Numbered from the stretch's first letter, positions 52,870-62,105 are shown. The stretch is DNA of 64,000 bases from Ferruginibacter lapsinanis (GCF_020783315.1 NZ_CP086063.1:1848501-1912500); one strand, 5' to 3'. Notes: generated by a model from the letters alone, not told the origin. Numbers and translations are program-made.

Positions 52870-55365
52870 ATGAAAAAATATATACTTCTCTTTATATTAT
52901 CTGCTTTTTCTTTTTTAGTTTCCTCTGCTCAGGTAATAAAAAGTCCTGACGAATTTTTAGGGTATCCTTTGGGTAGTAAATATACACCGCATTATAAAAT
53001 TGTAAGTTATTTTCAATACATAGCATCCGCTGCTCCACAAATGATAAAAGTGGAGCAATATGGAGAAACCATTGAAGGCCGGCCATTATTACTGGCTTAT
53101 ATTACCTCCGCTGATAATTTTAAAAAACTTGATGAAATAAGAACAAATAATTTACGGTTAACCGGTTTGTTGAAGGATAAACCTGCGGACATACATGCAC
53201 CGGTTATTGTTTGGCTGAGTTATAATGTACATGGTAATGAACCTAGTTCTTCTGAGGTAGCAATGAAAACATTGTATGAGTTGGTAAACACAAACAATAC
53301 GCAATCAAAAAATTATTTAAAAAATACGGTAGTGATCATTGATCCATGTTTAAATCCAGATGGAAGAGATCGCTATGTAAATTGGTTTACACAAGTAGTA
53401 GGAAAAACTGCTAACGCTGATATTAATTCTAGAGAGCATATCGAACCCTGGCCGGGAGGGAGGATCAATCATTATAATTTTGATCTTAACAGAGATTGGG
53501 CGTGGCAAACGCAGACGGAAACACAACAGCGAATAAAAAAGTATAACGAATGGATGCCGCAAATTCATTGCGATTATCATGAGCAATATCCCGACAACCC
53601 TTATTATTTTGCGCCGGCTGCTGAGCCGTTGCATGAAGTAATTACTCCTTGGCAGCGTGAGTTTCAGGTAAGCATTGGGAGGAATCATGCAAAATATTTT
53701 GATGCAAATGGTTGGCTGTATTTCACCAGAGAAACTTTTGATCTGTTCTATCCGTCTTACGGAGATACCTATCCAATGTACAATGGTGCTATTGGGATGA
53801 CATATGAACAGGCAGGGCATAGCCTTGGAGGGCTGGCGGTAGTTACTAAGTCTGGAGATACGCTTACACTTGCGGATAGGATTCAGCATCATTATATTAC
53901 CGGCATGAGCACCATTGAAGTGGCATCTGCCAATGCAGATAAATTGATACAAGAGTTTAAAAAATTTTATGATGACGCACAAAAAAATGGCTCAGGAGAA
54001 TACAAAACATATATCATAACATCAGATAATAAAAATAAATTGGATGAGTTAAGATCATTGCTGGACAATAATAAAATTCAGTATGGAAGTTTTAACAGAT
54101 CAGGTATTAAAGGATATAATTATTTTACCGGTAAGGAAGAGTCAGTTGTGGCAGGAAAATATACGATTGGTATAGATGCATACCAACCAAAGGCAGCGCT
54201 TATCAGGGTGTTGTTTGAACCTAAATCTAAATTGAGCGACTCAGTAACGTATGATATTACTGCCTGGAGTTTACCATACGTGTATGGGTTAAAAGCATAT
54301 GCGGTTAAAGAAAATGGATTAACGCAGATTGCATTATCGGATTTAAAAAATACTGTTACAAAAAGTAATTACGGATATCTGATAGAGTATAATTCAATAG
54401 AAGATGCAACGTTGTTGGCTGATCTACTAAAGGCAGGATTTAGGGTAAGATTTACCGAAAAGGATTTTACTTATAAAAATAAAATATTTAACAAGGGGAC
54501 ATTGATCGTATTAAAGAATGGTAATGAAAAAGGCTTTGCTTCAGTAACGGATATTTTTGCTAAATATACATCACTGGTAAGTTCGGTAGAGTCTGGTTTT
54601 ATGGATCAGGGGTTAGATTATGGTTCCGACAAAATTCATCTGATCAAAAAGCCAACCGTAGCATTGCTTACAGGCAATGGGGTGGTGGCAGAAGCAGCAG
54701 GAGAAGTATGGCAGTTGTTTGAACAGCAATTAGATTACCCGATCACATTGATCAATGCGGATGACATAAATGGTACAATGCTTAAAAATATAGATGTATT
54801 GATCATGCCAGCTGGGAATTATAAATTTTTAACTGCTAGAGATATTGCTACCGATGTTAAAAACTGGGTAAGACAAGGAGGTAAGATCATTGCCACAGAA
54901 AATGCTGTATCGCAGCTTGCTTCCAATGACTGGGGCCTTAAGCTTAAAAAATCTGATGATGAAAAAAGCAACAAGGATACGTATGCAGATGTGAAAAGAT
55001 ATGAAAATCGAGAAAGAGAAAGCATCTCTAAAAATATACCCGGGGCTATTTATAAATTAGAGTTGGATAATTCTCATCCATTGGCCTTTGGCTATCCGAA
55101 TTATTATTTTACTTTAAAACAAAATGATAACCTGTATGAATTTTCAAAAGATGGCTGGAATGTAGGAGTGCTTAAAAATGAAAATCAAATAGCAGGTTTT
55201 GTGGGCAATAAATTAACGAATAAGATTAAAGATGGCACTGTGATCGGAGTTCAGCCAATGGGGAGCGGATCGATCGTTTATTTTGCTGATAATCCTATAT
55301 TTAGAAGTTTCTGGGAAAATGGTAAATTGATATTTGTCAATGCGGTGTTTTTTGTAGGGCAGTAA
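52870..55365 (+). CDS. M14 family zinc carboxypeptidase with C-terminal glutamine-amidotransferase-like domain
   Basis: The 831-residue protein has a signal peptide (YILLFILSAFSFLVSSAQ). The M14 zinc site is YNVHGNEPSSSE near 116 (HxxE), with NPDGRDRYVNW near 159, DYHEQYPDNPYYF near 236 (third ligand His) and the catalytic Glu region MTYEQAGHSLGGL near 310. The C-terminal part (residues about 595-680: TVALLTGNGVVAEAAGEVW, DVLIMPAGNY, VRQGGKIIATENAV) has a class I glutamine-amidotransferase-like fold without a clear catalytic Cys. It is a secreted carboxypeptidase, possibly for wall or host peptides. PIG-L follows on the same strand. Confidence 0.9.
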   Translation: MKKYILLFILSAFSFLVSSAQVIKSPDEFLGYPLGSKYTPHYKIVSYFQYIASAAPQMIKVEQYGETIEGRPLLLAYITSADNFKKLDEIRTNNLRLTGLLKDKPADIHAPVIVWLSYNVHGNEPSSSEVAMKTLYELVNTNNTQSKNYLKNTVVIIDPCLNPDGRDRYVNWFTQVVGKTANADINSREHIEPWPGGRINHYNFDLNRDWAWQTQTETQQRIKKYNEWMPQIHCDYHEQYPDNPYYFAPAAEPLHEVITPWQREFQVSIGRNHAKYFDANGWLYFTRETFDLFYPSYGDTYPMYNGAIGMTYEQAGHSLGGLAVVTKSGDTLTLADRIQHHYITGMSTIEVASANADKLIQEFKKFYDDAQKNGSGEYKTYIITSDNKNKLDELRSLLDNNKIQYGSFNRSGIKGYNYFTGKEESVVAGKYTIGIDAYQPKAALIRVLFEPKSKLSDSVTYDITAWSLPYVYGLKAYAVKENGLTQIALSDLKNTVTKSNYGYLIEYNSIEDATLLADLLKAGFRVRFTEKDFTYKNKIFNKGTLIVLKNGNEKGFASVTDIFAKYTSLVSSVESGFMDQGLDYGSDKIHLIKKPTVALLTGNGVVAEAAGEVWQLFEQQLDYPITLINADDINGTMLKNIDVLIMPAGNYKFLTARDIATDVKNWVRQGGKIIATENAVSQLASNDWGLKLKKSDDEKSNKDTYADVKRYENRERESISKNIPGAIYKLELDNSHPLAFGYPNYYFTLKQNDNLYEFSKDGWNVGVLKNENQIAGFVGNKLTNKIKDGTVIGVQPMGSGSIVYFADNPIFRSFWENGKLIFVNAVFFVGQ

Positions 55366-55370
55366 AAAAA

Positions 55371-55398
55371 TACGAATTACGATTTTTGATTTACGAAT
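55371..55398. repeat. Heptanucleotide repeat after the M14 gene
   Basis: The units are TACGAAT, TACGATT, TTTGATT, TACGAAT, in exact 7-base register, starting five bases after the M14 stop. Confidence 0.65.
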
Positions 55399-55400
55399 GC

Positions 55401-55429
55401 TTGAGGCTTGTTAATTTATTTGATTTTTG
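55401..55429 (+). promoter_or_regulatory. Possible promoter of the PIG-L gene
   Basis: TTG at 55401-55403, an 18-base spacer and GATTTTTG at 55422-55429 (one mismatch to TAnnTTTG). It follows the heptad block directly, and all candidate start codons of the PIG-L gene lie downstream. Confidence 0.4.
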
Positions 55430-55539
55430 TAAGATGTTTATAATACAAAATAGAAATCCTGTCAATGCTGATTCAGGTAGTTATCGTACGAATTAATACA
55501 TATGTTATGATGCAAAGAAGTTATTTTAAATATTGCTCT

Positions 55540-58125
55540 ATGGTAAAAGGGAGTATTATATTTTTCATTTTTCATTTTTCATTTTTCATTGCAGTAGCGC
55601 AAACACCTAAAACATACACTTCTTCTGAAATATTATTACAGTTGAAGAAATTAAATGTGCTTGGTTCGGTGTTGTATATAGCCGCACATCCAGATGATGA
55701 AAATACCAGGCTGCTGGCCTATTTGGCCAATGAAAAAATGTACCGCACCGGATATCTAAGTTTAACAAGAGGCGATGGTGGACAGAATTTAATTGGCGAT
55801 GAACAAGGTATCGATCTTGGTTTGATAAGAACGCAGGAGTTATTGGCCGCAAGGCGGATAGACGGGGCAGAGCAATTTTTTTCAAGAGCATATGATTTTG
55901 GTTTTTGTAAATCTTCTGATGAGGCAATAAGAACATGGGGGCATGATAAGATACTAAGTGATATTGTTTGGGTGATCAGGAAGTTTAAACCTGATGTGAT
56001 CATTACCCGTTTCCCGGAAGATAACAGGGCAGGGCATGGGCATCATTCAGCTTCGGCTATACTTGCCAGTGAGGCCTTTGATGCAGCAGCTGATGCTACA
56101 AAATTTCCGGAACAATTTTCTTTTGGTGTACAACCATGGCAGGCAAAACGCTTGTTGTGGAATACCTTTAATTTCGGCACAACCAATACACAAAGTGACG
56201 ATCAGTTTAAATTTGATGTAGGGATGTATAATCCTTTATTGGGTAAAAGTTATGGAGAGATAGCTGCATTGAGTCGTAGTCAGCATAAAAGCCAGGGCTT
56301 TGGAGTACCTGCACAAAGAGGCGAAACACTCGAATATTTTGTAACTACCAAAGGGACTAAGCCGGAAAAAGATCTAATGGATGGCGTGGATATAAGCTGG
56401 GACAGAACTCTATTTGGCGGAGAATTGATCAGCAGACCGGTGCATGAAGACAATGCACAAAATTTAATTGATTCAATTATAAAAACTTTTTCTGAAGAGC
56501 ATCCCGAAAAATCCGTGCCGGCCTTAGTTCGATTGTATAACAAAGTGAAGACAACAGGTAATAATTATTGGAGAGAACAAAAATTACGGGAAATACAAAA
56601 TTTGATAGAAGTATGCAGTGGGTTATTTTTGGATGCAACTACAAATACGCAGTATGCTGTTCAAGGGGATACCTTGAAGGTTTTTACGGTGATAAATAAT
56701 CGTTCAGGAATTAATATTAACGCTGCTGCATGGGATATTCATTTGGCTAAAAAGGATATTAAAAAGAATATCAATCAGACAGATACGATCATTACTTATA
56801 TCCAACCTGATGAAAAATTAACACAGCCATATTGGTTAGAGCAACCCATGGAAAAGGGGAGCTTTAATGTTACCGATCAGCAATTAATCGGTAAGGCAGA
56901 GAACAATCCTATAAGTATCGATTGCAAGATCAATATTGAAGGAACTGATTTCACTTTTAATAAACCGATCCGGTATAAATATACAGATCCGATAAAGGGT
57001 GAGATCTATCAGCCGGTGTATGTTACTCCGAGCTTTGTGGGAAAGTTTTTACCAGAGATTAAAATTGTTGCTAGTCCTGTAAACCATAGCGATTCGTACT
57101 TATCCATAACTTCCTTTAAAGATAATAATAGAGATATTGTATATGAAAAAAAAGATATTGTATATCAAAATCACGATACAACTTTGTTAAGGACGATAAA
57201 AGAATTATCCCTAAATAGAGAACAGAATGTTACGTTTAAAGTTTCCGGACCAATTGAATTTGAACCCAATATCGATTTATTTACATCTACTGGAAAGGTG
57301 TTTGATCACATACATATTGAAAATGTAATGGAGAATTCATATGTGAATAAGAATAAGCAAATATTAAAGGAATTCAAAACTATTAAATATGATCATATCC
57401 CTCAAATAGTATATTTTAAACCTCTGAAATTTACAAAGGAAATCGATGAAGACATTAAAACAGTCGGTAAGAATATAGGTTATATTATTGGTGCAGGAGA
57501 TAAAGTTCCTCAAGCCTTAGAACAAATGGGCTACAAAGTAACCATGCTTAAAGAAGCTGATATCACGAAGACTAATCTAAAACAATTCGATGCCATCGTT
57601 ACAGGTGTAAGAGCATACAATACCAATGACTGGATGATCAACAGTTATGATGTACTGATGCAGTATGTAAAGGAAGGAGGCGTATTGTTATCGCAATACA
57701 ATACCAATAATTTTATTAGTTCAGTGAAATCGAAAATTGGTCCGTATCCATTTACGATCAGCAGAAGCAGGATAACAGATGAAACCGCAAAAGTAAATTT
57801 CTTATTGCCTAAACATCCAGTACTTAACTATCCCAATAAGATCACTGAGAAAGATTTTGACGGATGGATACAGGAGAGAAGTATTTACAATGCAGAAAAT
57901 ATCGATAGCAATTACCAACGTGTTCTTAGTATGAAAGATCCCGGAGAAAATGAGCAGGAAGGTAGTTTGATCATAGCCGATTACGGGAAAGGCAGATTTA
58001 TCTATACCGGGTTAGTGTTTTTTAGAGAGCTACCAGCAGGGGTGCCAGGAGCGTATAGGTTACTGGCTAATTTACTGGCTAATAAAAATGCCAGGCCAAG
58101 TAAAGCAGTAAAGAAACATAAATAA
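55540..58125 (+). CDS. Secreted PIG-L family deacetylase with C-terminal amidotransferase-like domain
   Basis: The LmbE/PIG-L domain comes early: IAAHPDDENTRLLAYLAN (the AHPDDE zinc motif), SLTRGDGGQNLIGDEQG, and RFPEDNRAGHGHHSAS with the third zinc His. PIG-L enzymes remove acetyl groups from N-acetylglucosamine-type sugars. The C-terminus (NIGYIIGAGDKVPQALEQMG, QFDAIVTGVRAYN, YVKEGGVLLSQYN) resembles the M14 neighbour's amidotransferase-like region. I choose ATG 55540 because the signal peptide (IIFFIFHFSFFIAVAQ) starts there; ATG 55510 and an in-frame ATG at 55465 are alternatives. The signal is coded by (TTTTTCA)4, so copy changes would shift the frame. A 21-base duplication (57133-57165) adds DIVYEKK. 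Confidence 0.88.
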   Translation: MVKGSIIFFIFHFSFFIAVAQTPKTYTSSEILLQLKKLNVLGSVLYIAAHPDDENTRLLAYLANEKMYRTGYLSLTRGDGGQNLIGDEQGIDLGLIRTQELLAARRIDGAEQFFSRAYDFGFCKSSDEAIRTWGHDKILSDIVWVIRKFKPDVIITRFPEDNRAGHGHHSASAILASEAFDAAADATKFPEQFSFGVQPWQAKRLLWNTFNFGTTNTQSDDQFKFDVGMYNPLLGKSYGEIAALSRSQHKSQGFGVPAQRGETLEYFVTTKGTKPEKDLMDGVDISWDRTLFGGELISRPVHEDNAQNLIDSIIKTFSEEHPEKSVPALVRLYNKVKTTGNNYWREQKLREIQNLIEVCSGLFLDATTNTQYAVQGDTLKVFTVINNRSGININAAAWDIHLAKKDIKKNINQTDTIITYIQPDEKLTQPYWLEQPMEKGSFNVTDQQLIGKAENNPISIDCKINIEGTDFTFNKPIRYKYTDPIKGEIYQPVYVTPSFVGKFLPEIKIVASPVNHSDSYLSITSFKDNNRDIVYEKKDIVYQNHDTTLLRTIKELSLNREQNVTFKVSGPIEFEPNIDLFTSTGKVFDHIHIENVMENSYVNKNKQILKEFKTIKYDHIPQIVYFKPLKFTKEIDEDIKTVGKNIGYIIGAGDKVPQALEQMGYKVTMLKEADITKTNLKQFDAIVTGVRAYNTNDWMINSYDVLMQYVKEGGVLLSQYNTNNFISSVKSKIGPYPFTISRSRITDETAKVNFLLPKHPVLNYPNKITEKDFDGWIQERSIYNAENIDSNYQRVLSMKDPGENEQEGSLIIADYGKGRFIYTGLVFFRELPAGVPGAYRLLANLLANKNARPSKAVKKHK
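55561..55588. repeat. Perfect tandem repeat (TTTTTCA)4 in the PIG-L signal-peptide region
   Basis: Four exact copies of TTTTTCA at 55561-55588, coding FFIFHFSFF. One unit gained or lost shifts the frame, since seven is not a multiple of three. Confidence 0.85.
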
Positions 58126-58138
58126 CATTCATCTGTAC

Positions 58139-58252
58139 ATGCAAAAAATGCAGAATAACAAACCATATTGGACGAAGCGATACATGTTTGTATTGTTTTT
58201 TTTGATCGTACAGATACTGCTCTACTATTTTATTACAAAGTATTTTAACTGA
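58139..58252 (+). CDS. Small membrane protein, 37 residues
   Basis: An ATG at 58139 opens a 37-codon frame: MQKMQNNKPYWTKRYMF followed by a hydrophobic helix (VLFFLIVQILLYYFI) and TKYFN before TGA at 58250-58252. The basic segment before the helix and short tail make a typical single-pass membrane microprotein with the N-terminus inside. It starts 13 bases after the PIG-L stop and ends 39 bases before the symporter start, so all three are probably co-transcribed. An alternative start is Met4 (58148). Too short for family assignment; it could be a symporter accessory subunit (inference). Confidence 0.6.
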   Translation: MQKMQNNKPYWTKRYMFVLFFLIVQILLYYFITKYFN

Positions 58253-58291
58253 GAAAAAATAAAAATGTAATCGGCCCACAGGCTTACAGTA

Positions 58292-59917
58292 ATGAGTATC
58301 ATAGATTGGATAATATTATGTTTGACACTCTGCGGCATTATTGCCTATGGTATTTATAAGAGCCGCACCACTAGAAACTTAGATGGTTATTTTCTTAGCA
58401 ACAGAAGTATGCCCTGGTATTTGGTGTTACTAAGTATCATGGGCACACAGGCGAGTGCTATCACCTTTCTTTCTGCACCCGGACAGGCTTACAGTGATGG
58501 AATGCGTTTTGTGCAATATTATTTTGGCTTGCCTATAGCGATGGTGGTTATTTGTATTTTCTTTGTTCCTGTTTTCAGCAAATTGAAAGTATATACAGCC
58601 TATGAATTTTTGGAAAACAGGTTTGATGGACGGACACGAACATTTACATCATTTCTTTTTTTATTATCGAGAGGATTAAGTACCGGCGTAAGCATTTTTG
58701 CACCATCGCTGGTATTAAGTTCTTTATTGGGTTGGAATATCTATATGACTAATTTGGTGATGGGAGGTTTGCTGATCATCTATACTATGAGTGGTGGAGC
58801 TAAAGCAGTGGCACATACCCAAAAATTGCAAATGATCATCATCTTTGTTGCTTTATTGATTGTTGCTTATTTAGCAGTTAAATTATTACCGCAGGGGCTA
58901 GATGTTTCTCAGGCAATACGTTCAAGCGGAAAGATGAATGTGATCACTTCTGGATTTACAGAAACAGGATTTAACTGGAAAGACAAATACAATATTTGGA
59001 GTGGCGTAATTGGTGGATTCTTTCTGGCCCTGAGTTATTTTGGAACAGACCATAGCCAGGTTGGTAGATATCTCACAGCAAAAAATGAGTCGGAAAGTAA
59101 AAAAGGTTTATTAGTGAATGGAATTGTGAAAGTGCCGATGCAATTTTTTATTTTATTACTGGGTGTATTGATCTTTATTTTTTACAGTTCTGCAAAGCCT
59201 CCTGTGTATTTCAATGAAACAATGATCGTTGAAGCGAACCTTACTCCTTATAAAGACTCATTGAATATTTTGGAGCATAATTATACCGAAGCATTTAATT
59301 CCGCTCATACGGCTGATGCTAATATGTATAGGATGCAATACAGAGCTATGTTACAGAAAGCGTTGCCAGCCGCAGACCTGAACGATAATAATTATATCTT
59401 TCTTCATTTTGTAAAAGACAATCTACCAATAGGGCTAATAGGATTGGTAATTGCAATGCTTTTTTTAGCATCATGGGGGAGTATAGCTGCTGCCTTAAAT
59501 TCATTGGCAGCCTGTACAGTAATAGATTTTCATAAAAGATTTGTGGCTGAAAAAGCAACACAGAAAAGTGATTATGTGTTATCGCAATGGTACACATTCG
59601 GGTGGGGCGTATTTTGTATTGTTATTGCGATGTTTGCGTATAATATCGGCAATAGTTTAATTGAAGCGGTAAATATTATCGGCTCCTTATTTTACGGAGT
59701 AATATTGGGGATATTTTTAACTGCTTTCTGGGTTAAATATATCAAGGCAACTGCTGTGTTTAGTGCAGCGGTAATTGGAGAATTAATTGTGGTTATCATT
59801 TATAAAATGGATGTGATCTCTTTTTTATGGTTGAATGCAATTGGTGCATTGTTGGTACTTATTTTAGGTGTATTGTTACAAGCCATTTTTAATTTTTTTA
59901 AGATAGGTCAAAAATAA
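58292..59917 (+). CDS. Sodium:solute symporter family protein
   Basis: The 541-residue protein has about 13 membrane helices: IDWIILCLTLCGIIAYGIYKS first, then the SSS pattern YFLSNRSMPWYLVLLSIMGTQASAITFLSAPGQAY (residues about 32-66), VFSKLKVYTAYEFLENRF, and GGFFLALSYFGTDHSQVGRYL near 246. It imports a small organic solute with Na+. The substrate is not evident, but family members move sugars, sialic acid or amino acids; the PIG-L deacetylase upstream would fit an amino-sugar. It is followed by a shared terminator that also serves the convergent DUF2911 gene. Confidence 0.9.
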   Translation: MSIIDWIILCLTLCGIIAYGIYKSRTTRNLDGYFLSNRSMPWYLVLLSIMGTQASAITFLSAPGQAYSDGMRFVQYYFGLPIAMVVICIFFVPVFSKLKVYTAYEFLENRFDGRTRTFTSFLFLLSRGLSTGVSIFAPSLVLSSLLGWNIYMTNLVMGGLLIIYTMSGGAKAVAHTQKLQMIIIFVALLIVAYLAVKLLPQGLDVSQAIRSSGKMNVITSGFTETGFNWKDKYNIWSGVIGGFFLALSYFGTDHSQVGRYLTAKNESESKKGLLVNGIVKVPMQFFILLLGVLIFIFYSSAKPPVYFNETMIVEANLTPYKDSLNILEHNYTEAFNSAHTADANMYRMQYRAMLQKALPAADLNDNNYIFLHFVKDNLPIGLIGLVIAMLFLASWGSIAAALNSLAACTVIDFHKRFVAEKATQKSDYVLSQWYTFGWGVFCIVIAMFAYNIGNSLIEAVNIIGSLFYGVILGIFLTAFWVKYIKATAVFSAAVIGELIVVIIYKMDVISFLWLNAIGALLVLILGVLLQAIFNFFKIGQK

Positions 59918-59946
59918 AAAGCTGCATAAATAGTATGCAGCTTTTT
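59916..59946. terminator. Bidirectional terminator between the symporter and DUF2911 genes
   Basis: A perfect 13-bp stem (AAAAAGCTGCATA at 59916-59928 with TATGCAGCTTTTT at 59934-59946) has a five-base loop and T-tracts on both strands. The convergent genes share it. Confidence 0.85.
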
Positions 59947-59967
59947 AAATAAAACAGTTTATTGTTA

Positions 59968-60795
59968 TTATAATTTCTTTTGAAATTCTTCATTCATTTT
60001 TATATAGTCATCATTCTTAGCTTCTTTAGCTAGTTCCAAAGATTTGTCAGAGCTTATTTTTGCGCCGGCAATGTCACCGTTTTCTTTTTGCATTCTTGCT
60101 TTGTATATGTATATCCAAAAAGCCTTAGGGTATGTTTCAAGCGCTTTGTCGGCATAACCAATTGCTTTCGGCAGATCTTTTTCGTATTCGTTATAAAATT
60201 GAGCCGCTTGCCAGTAAGGTTTTTTGTCGGTAAGCATAGCTGCCTCTAATTGAGCCTTTACTTTTTCTTTAAAATTTGTAGTGATAGGGATAGTAACAGC
60301 AGTTTTTTCCCATGTGATCAATAGTTCACAACTTTCAGCTTTCACATTTGCAAATTCCATTGTAAAAGTTTCTACGGCCGGTTTTATTTTTTTAGGTTCT
60401 ACAGTAAAACGTGCAACATCTTCAGATTCTTTGTATCCGTCTATTCCCCAATTGGAAAGTCCTTTGTTAATGATGATTTCCCAGTTTTGCTTGCCCGGGA
60501 TGGTATATAGAACATAAGAACCTGTATCTAATTTTTTGCCTCCCATTTCGATCGGTTCAGTTAAACTGAATTTGGTAGCGGCATTGGCTCCCGTACGCCA
60601 TATCTTATCAAAAGGGACAAGGTCGCCAAAGATTTTTCTTCCTTTTGCACCTGGGCGTGAGTAGGTTAATTCTATCTCACCAATACCAAAATTCTGTTTA
60701 ATGGTTTGGGTAGGAGATGGTTGAGGCATTTTTACTTGTGCTGTTGTGCTGATTGCAAATAAAGCAAAACACAAAAACAGAGATAGCTTATTCAT
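59968..60795 (-). CDS. DUF2911 domain-containing secreted protein
   Basis: The 275-residue protein has a signal peptide (LSLFLCFALFAISTTAQ). The DUF2911 domain (residues about 25-165) has the pattern IKQNFGIGEIELTYSRPGAKGRKIFG, then WRTGANAATKFSLTEPI, GSYVLYTIPGKQNWEIIINK. A TPR-like C-terminal segment (KAIGYADKALETYPKAFWIYIYKARMQKENG) follows. DUF2911 has no known activity. The gene lies 14 bases downstream of the anti-sigma gene on the same strand, so the ECF unit may transcribe it (inference). A shared terminator lies downstream. Confidence 0.85.
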   Translation of the reverse strand: MNKLSLFLCFALFAISTTAQVKMPQPSPTQTIKQNFGIGEIELTYSRPGAKGRKIFGDLVPFDKIWRTGANAATKFSLTEPIEMGGKKLDTGSYVLYTIPGKQNWEIIINKGLSNWGIDGYKESEDVARFTVEPKKIKPAVETFTMEFANVKAESCELLITWEKTAVTIPITTNFKEKVKAQLEAAMLTDKKPYWQAAQFYNEYEKDLPKAIGYADKALETYPKAFWIYIYKARMQKENGDIAGAKISSDKSLELAKEAKNDDYIKMNEEFQKKL

Positions 60796-60809
60796 ATCGA
60801 TTAGTTTGG

Positions 60810-62105
60810 TTAAAAAATAATTTTCAATTTAATATGACCGATGGTTAAATGTTCATCAGTCAATTTCCATTCGGGGCCGGTTACGATCAAATCCTCTACT
60901 GCATCATTTACGTCAGCATCAATTTGTTTTTCAAAAGAAAAATTCATTGGCTCGCCTTTAGTATCGATATCAAATATAACAATTGTTTCGCCTGTTACCG
61001 GTTTACCTGTATCATAGGTAGAGTATGATATTTTCTCTACAAGATAGCTTAAATATTTTTGCCATCCTTCTTTTGGTTCGGCGCCGGTTTTGTGTAATAC
61101 CAATACTTGTCCGGGTTTGTTCTGTGTATTAGCTATATTGCTGTTATTGGAGTTGCTGACCCTATTATTATCAAGTACAATTGTCTGGAAACCGCCGGAT
61201 GCGATTACAGTTTTTTGTAAATAGTTACTTGCTCTAAAAGTGACCTTGCCGGTTTTTTTCTTAGAGATTGGCAGGCTGAACATTCCGCTGTCATCTGTTG
61301 TAGACATAAGCCCTTCTTCAGTTTTAAGCGAAGCAAATGCAATAGGTTGATTGTTCTTATTTACTACTCTGCCGGAAAAAACTACATTTTTACTATTGTT
61401 TTGTACGGCTTTTTTTGCACTTAATTCTTCTTTTCTTTTTTCTGCTGCAACTGCAGCTTCATCACTTTTGAGAATGCGTGGAGCTACTGCCGGTATATTT
61501 TTTTCATCAGCAATAGATTTCATATTGTTGGTTGCTGTAATCGGTTCTATTCTTTCATCATCAGATTGAATGATTTTTTCTTCAGCCTGTTTTTTGGCAG
61601 TAAATGAAACGGGCTCTTCTTTTTTTGTAAAAGCAATTTCCTGTTTCTCAACTTTTGTATTACTGTTGCCACCTGTTATCGCTTTTGTACTATCTAATGG
61701 TATAGGTGTAATAGTTGATGTTACACTCGGTTCTACCTTCGCAATGGGGGTTATTTTATTGTTTAGATGATCAGAGAAATAGAGAGCCAAAACAGTGCCT
61801 CCTATCAATAACAAAACTGCTGCTGCGGCTCTCCAGATGGTTTTGTAATTTTTTATAGATACTGCTGCGGTTTTATCGGTGATAAATTTGGCTCTTAAAT
61901 TCACCAGGTGTTCGTTGATGTTTTCAAAGCCTTGTTCCTGGGTAAATTCGGGCACATTGCTGTATCCTTCAATAGCGTCGGCTAATAATGGATCATCCAA
62001 TGCAGCTTTTTCAATAGCATGCCTTTCTGCAGGAGTCATTTTACCCGACAAATAGTCGTAAATGTCTTCTACTGTGTAAATGCTATTTATTTTATTGTTA
62101 CTCAT
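60810..62105 (-). CDS. Membrane anti-sigma-like protein with carboxypeptidase-regulatory-like and TonB-C-like domains
   Basis: The 431-residue protein has a cytoplasmic N-terminus (1-88: YTVEDIYDYLSGKMTPAERHAIEKAALDDPLLADAIEGY) like anti-sigma domains of Bacteroidota ECF systems. One helix follows at 90-110 (IWRAAAAVLLLIGGTVLALYF). The periplasmic part has a long disordered Lys/Glu/Ser/Thr/Ala-rich stretch, then a beta-sandwich (about 240-310: VVFSGRVVNKNNQPIAFAS, TTDDSGMFSLPI) resembling carboxypeptidase regulatory domains. A C-terminal TonB-C-like unit (about 345-431: GETIVIFDIDTKGEPMNFS, VTGPEWKL) follows. It overlaps the sigma gene by four bases (ATGA), which supports the anti-sigma role. 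The signal it senses is unknown. Confidence 0.75.
   Translation of the reverse strand: MSNNKINSIYTVEDIYDYLSGKMTPAERHAIEKAALDDPLLADAIEGYSNVPEFTQEQGFENINEHLVNLRAKFITDKTAAVSIKNYKTIWRAAAAVLLLIGGTVLALYFSDHLNNKITPIAKVEPSVTSTITPIPLDSTKAITGGNSNTKVEKQEIAFTKKEEPVSFTAKKQAEEKIIQSDDERIEPITATNNMKSIADEKNIPAVAPRILKSDEAAVAAEKRKEELSAKKAVQNNSKNVVFSGRVVNKNNQPIAFASLKTEEGLMSTTDDSGMFSLPISKKKTGKVTFRASNYLQKTVIASGGFQTIVLDNNRVSNSNNSNIANTQNKPGQVLVLHKTGAEPKEGWQKYLSYLVEKISYSTYDTGKPVTGETIVIFDIDTKGEPMNFSFEKQIDADVNDAVEDLIVTGPEWKLTDEHLTIGHIKLKIIF

Noticed and set aside
53350..53982. 210-codon open frame on the minus strand opposite the M14 peptidase gene
   Set aside because: It lacks any family pattern and mirrors the codon bias of the real gene on the other strand.
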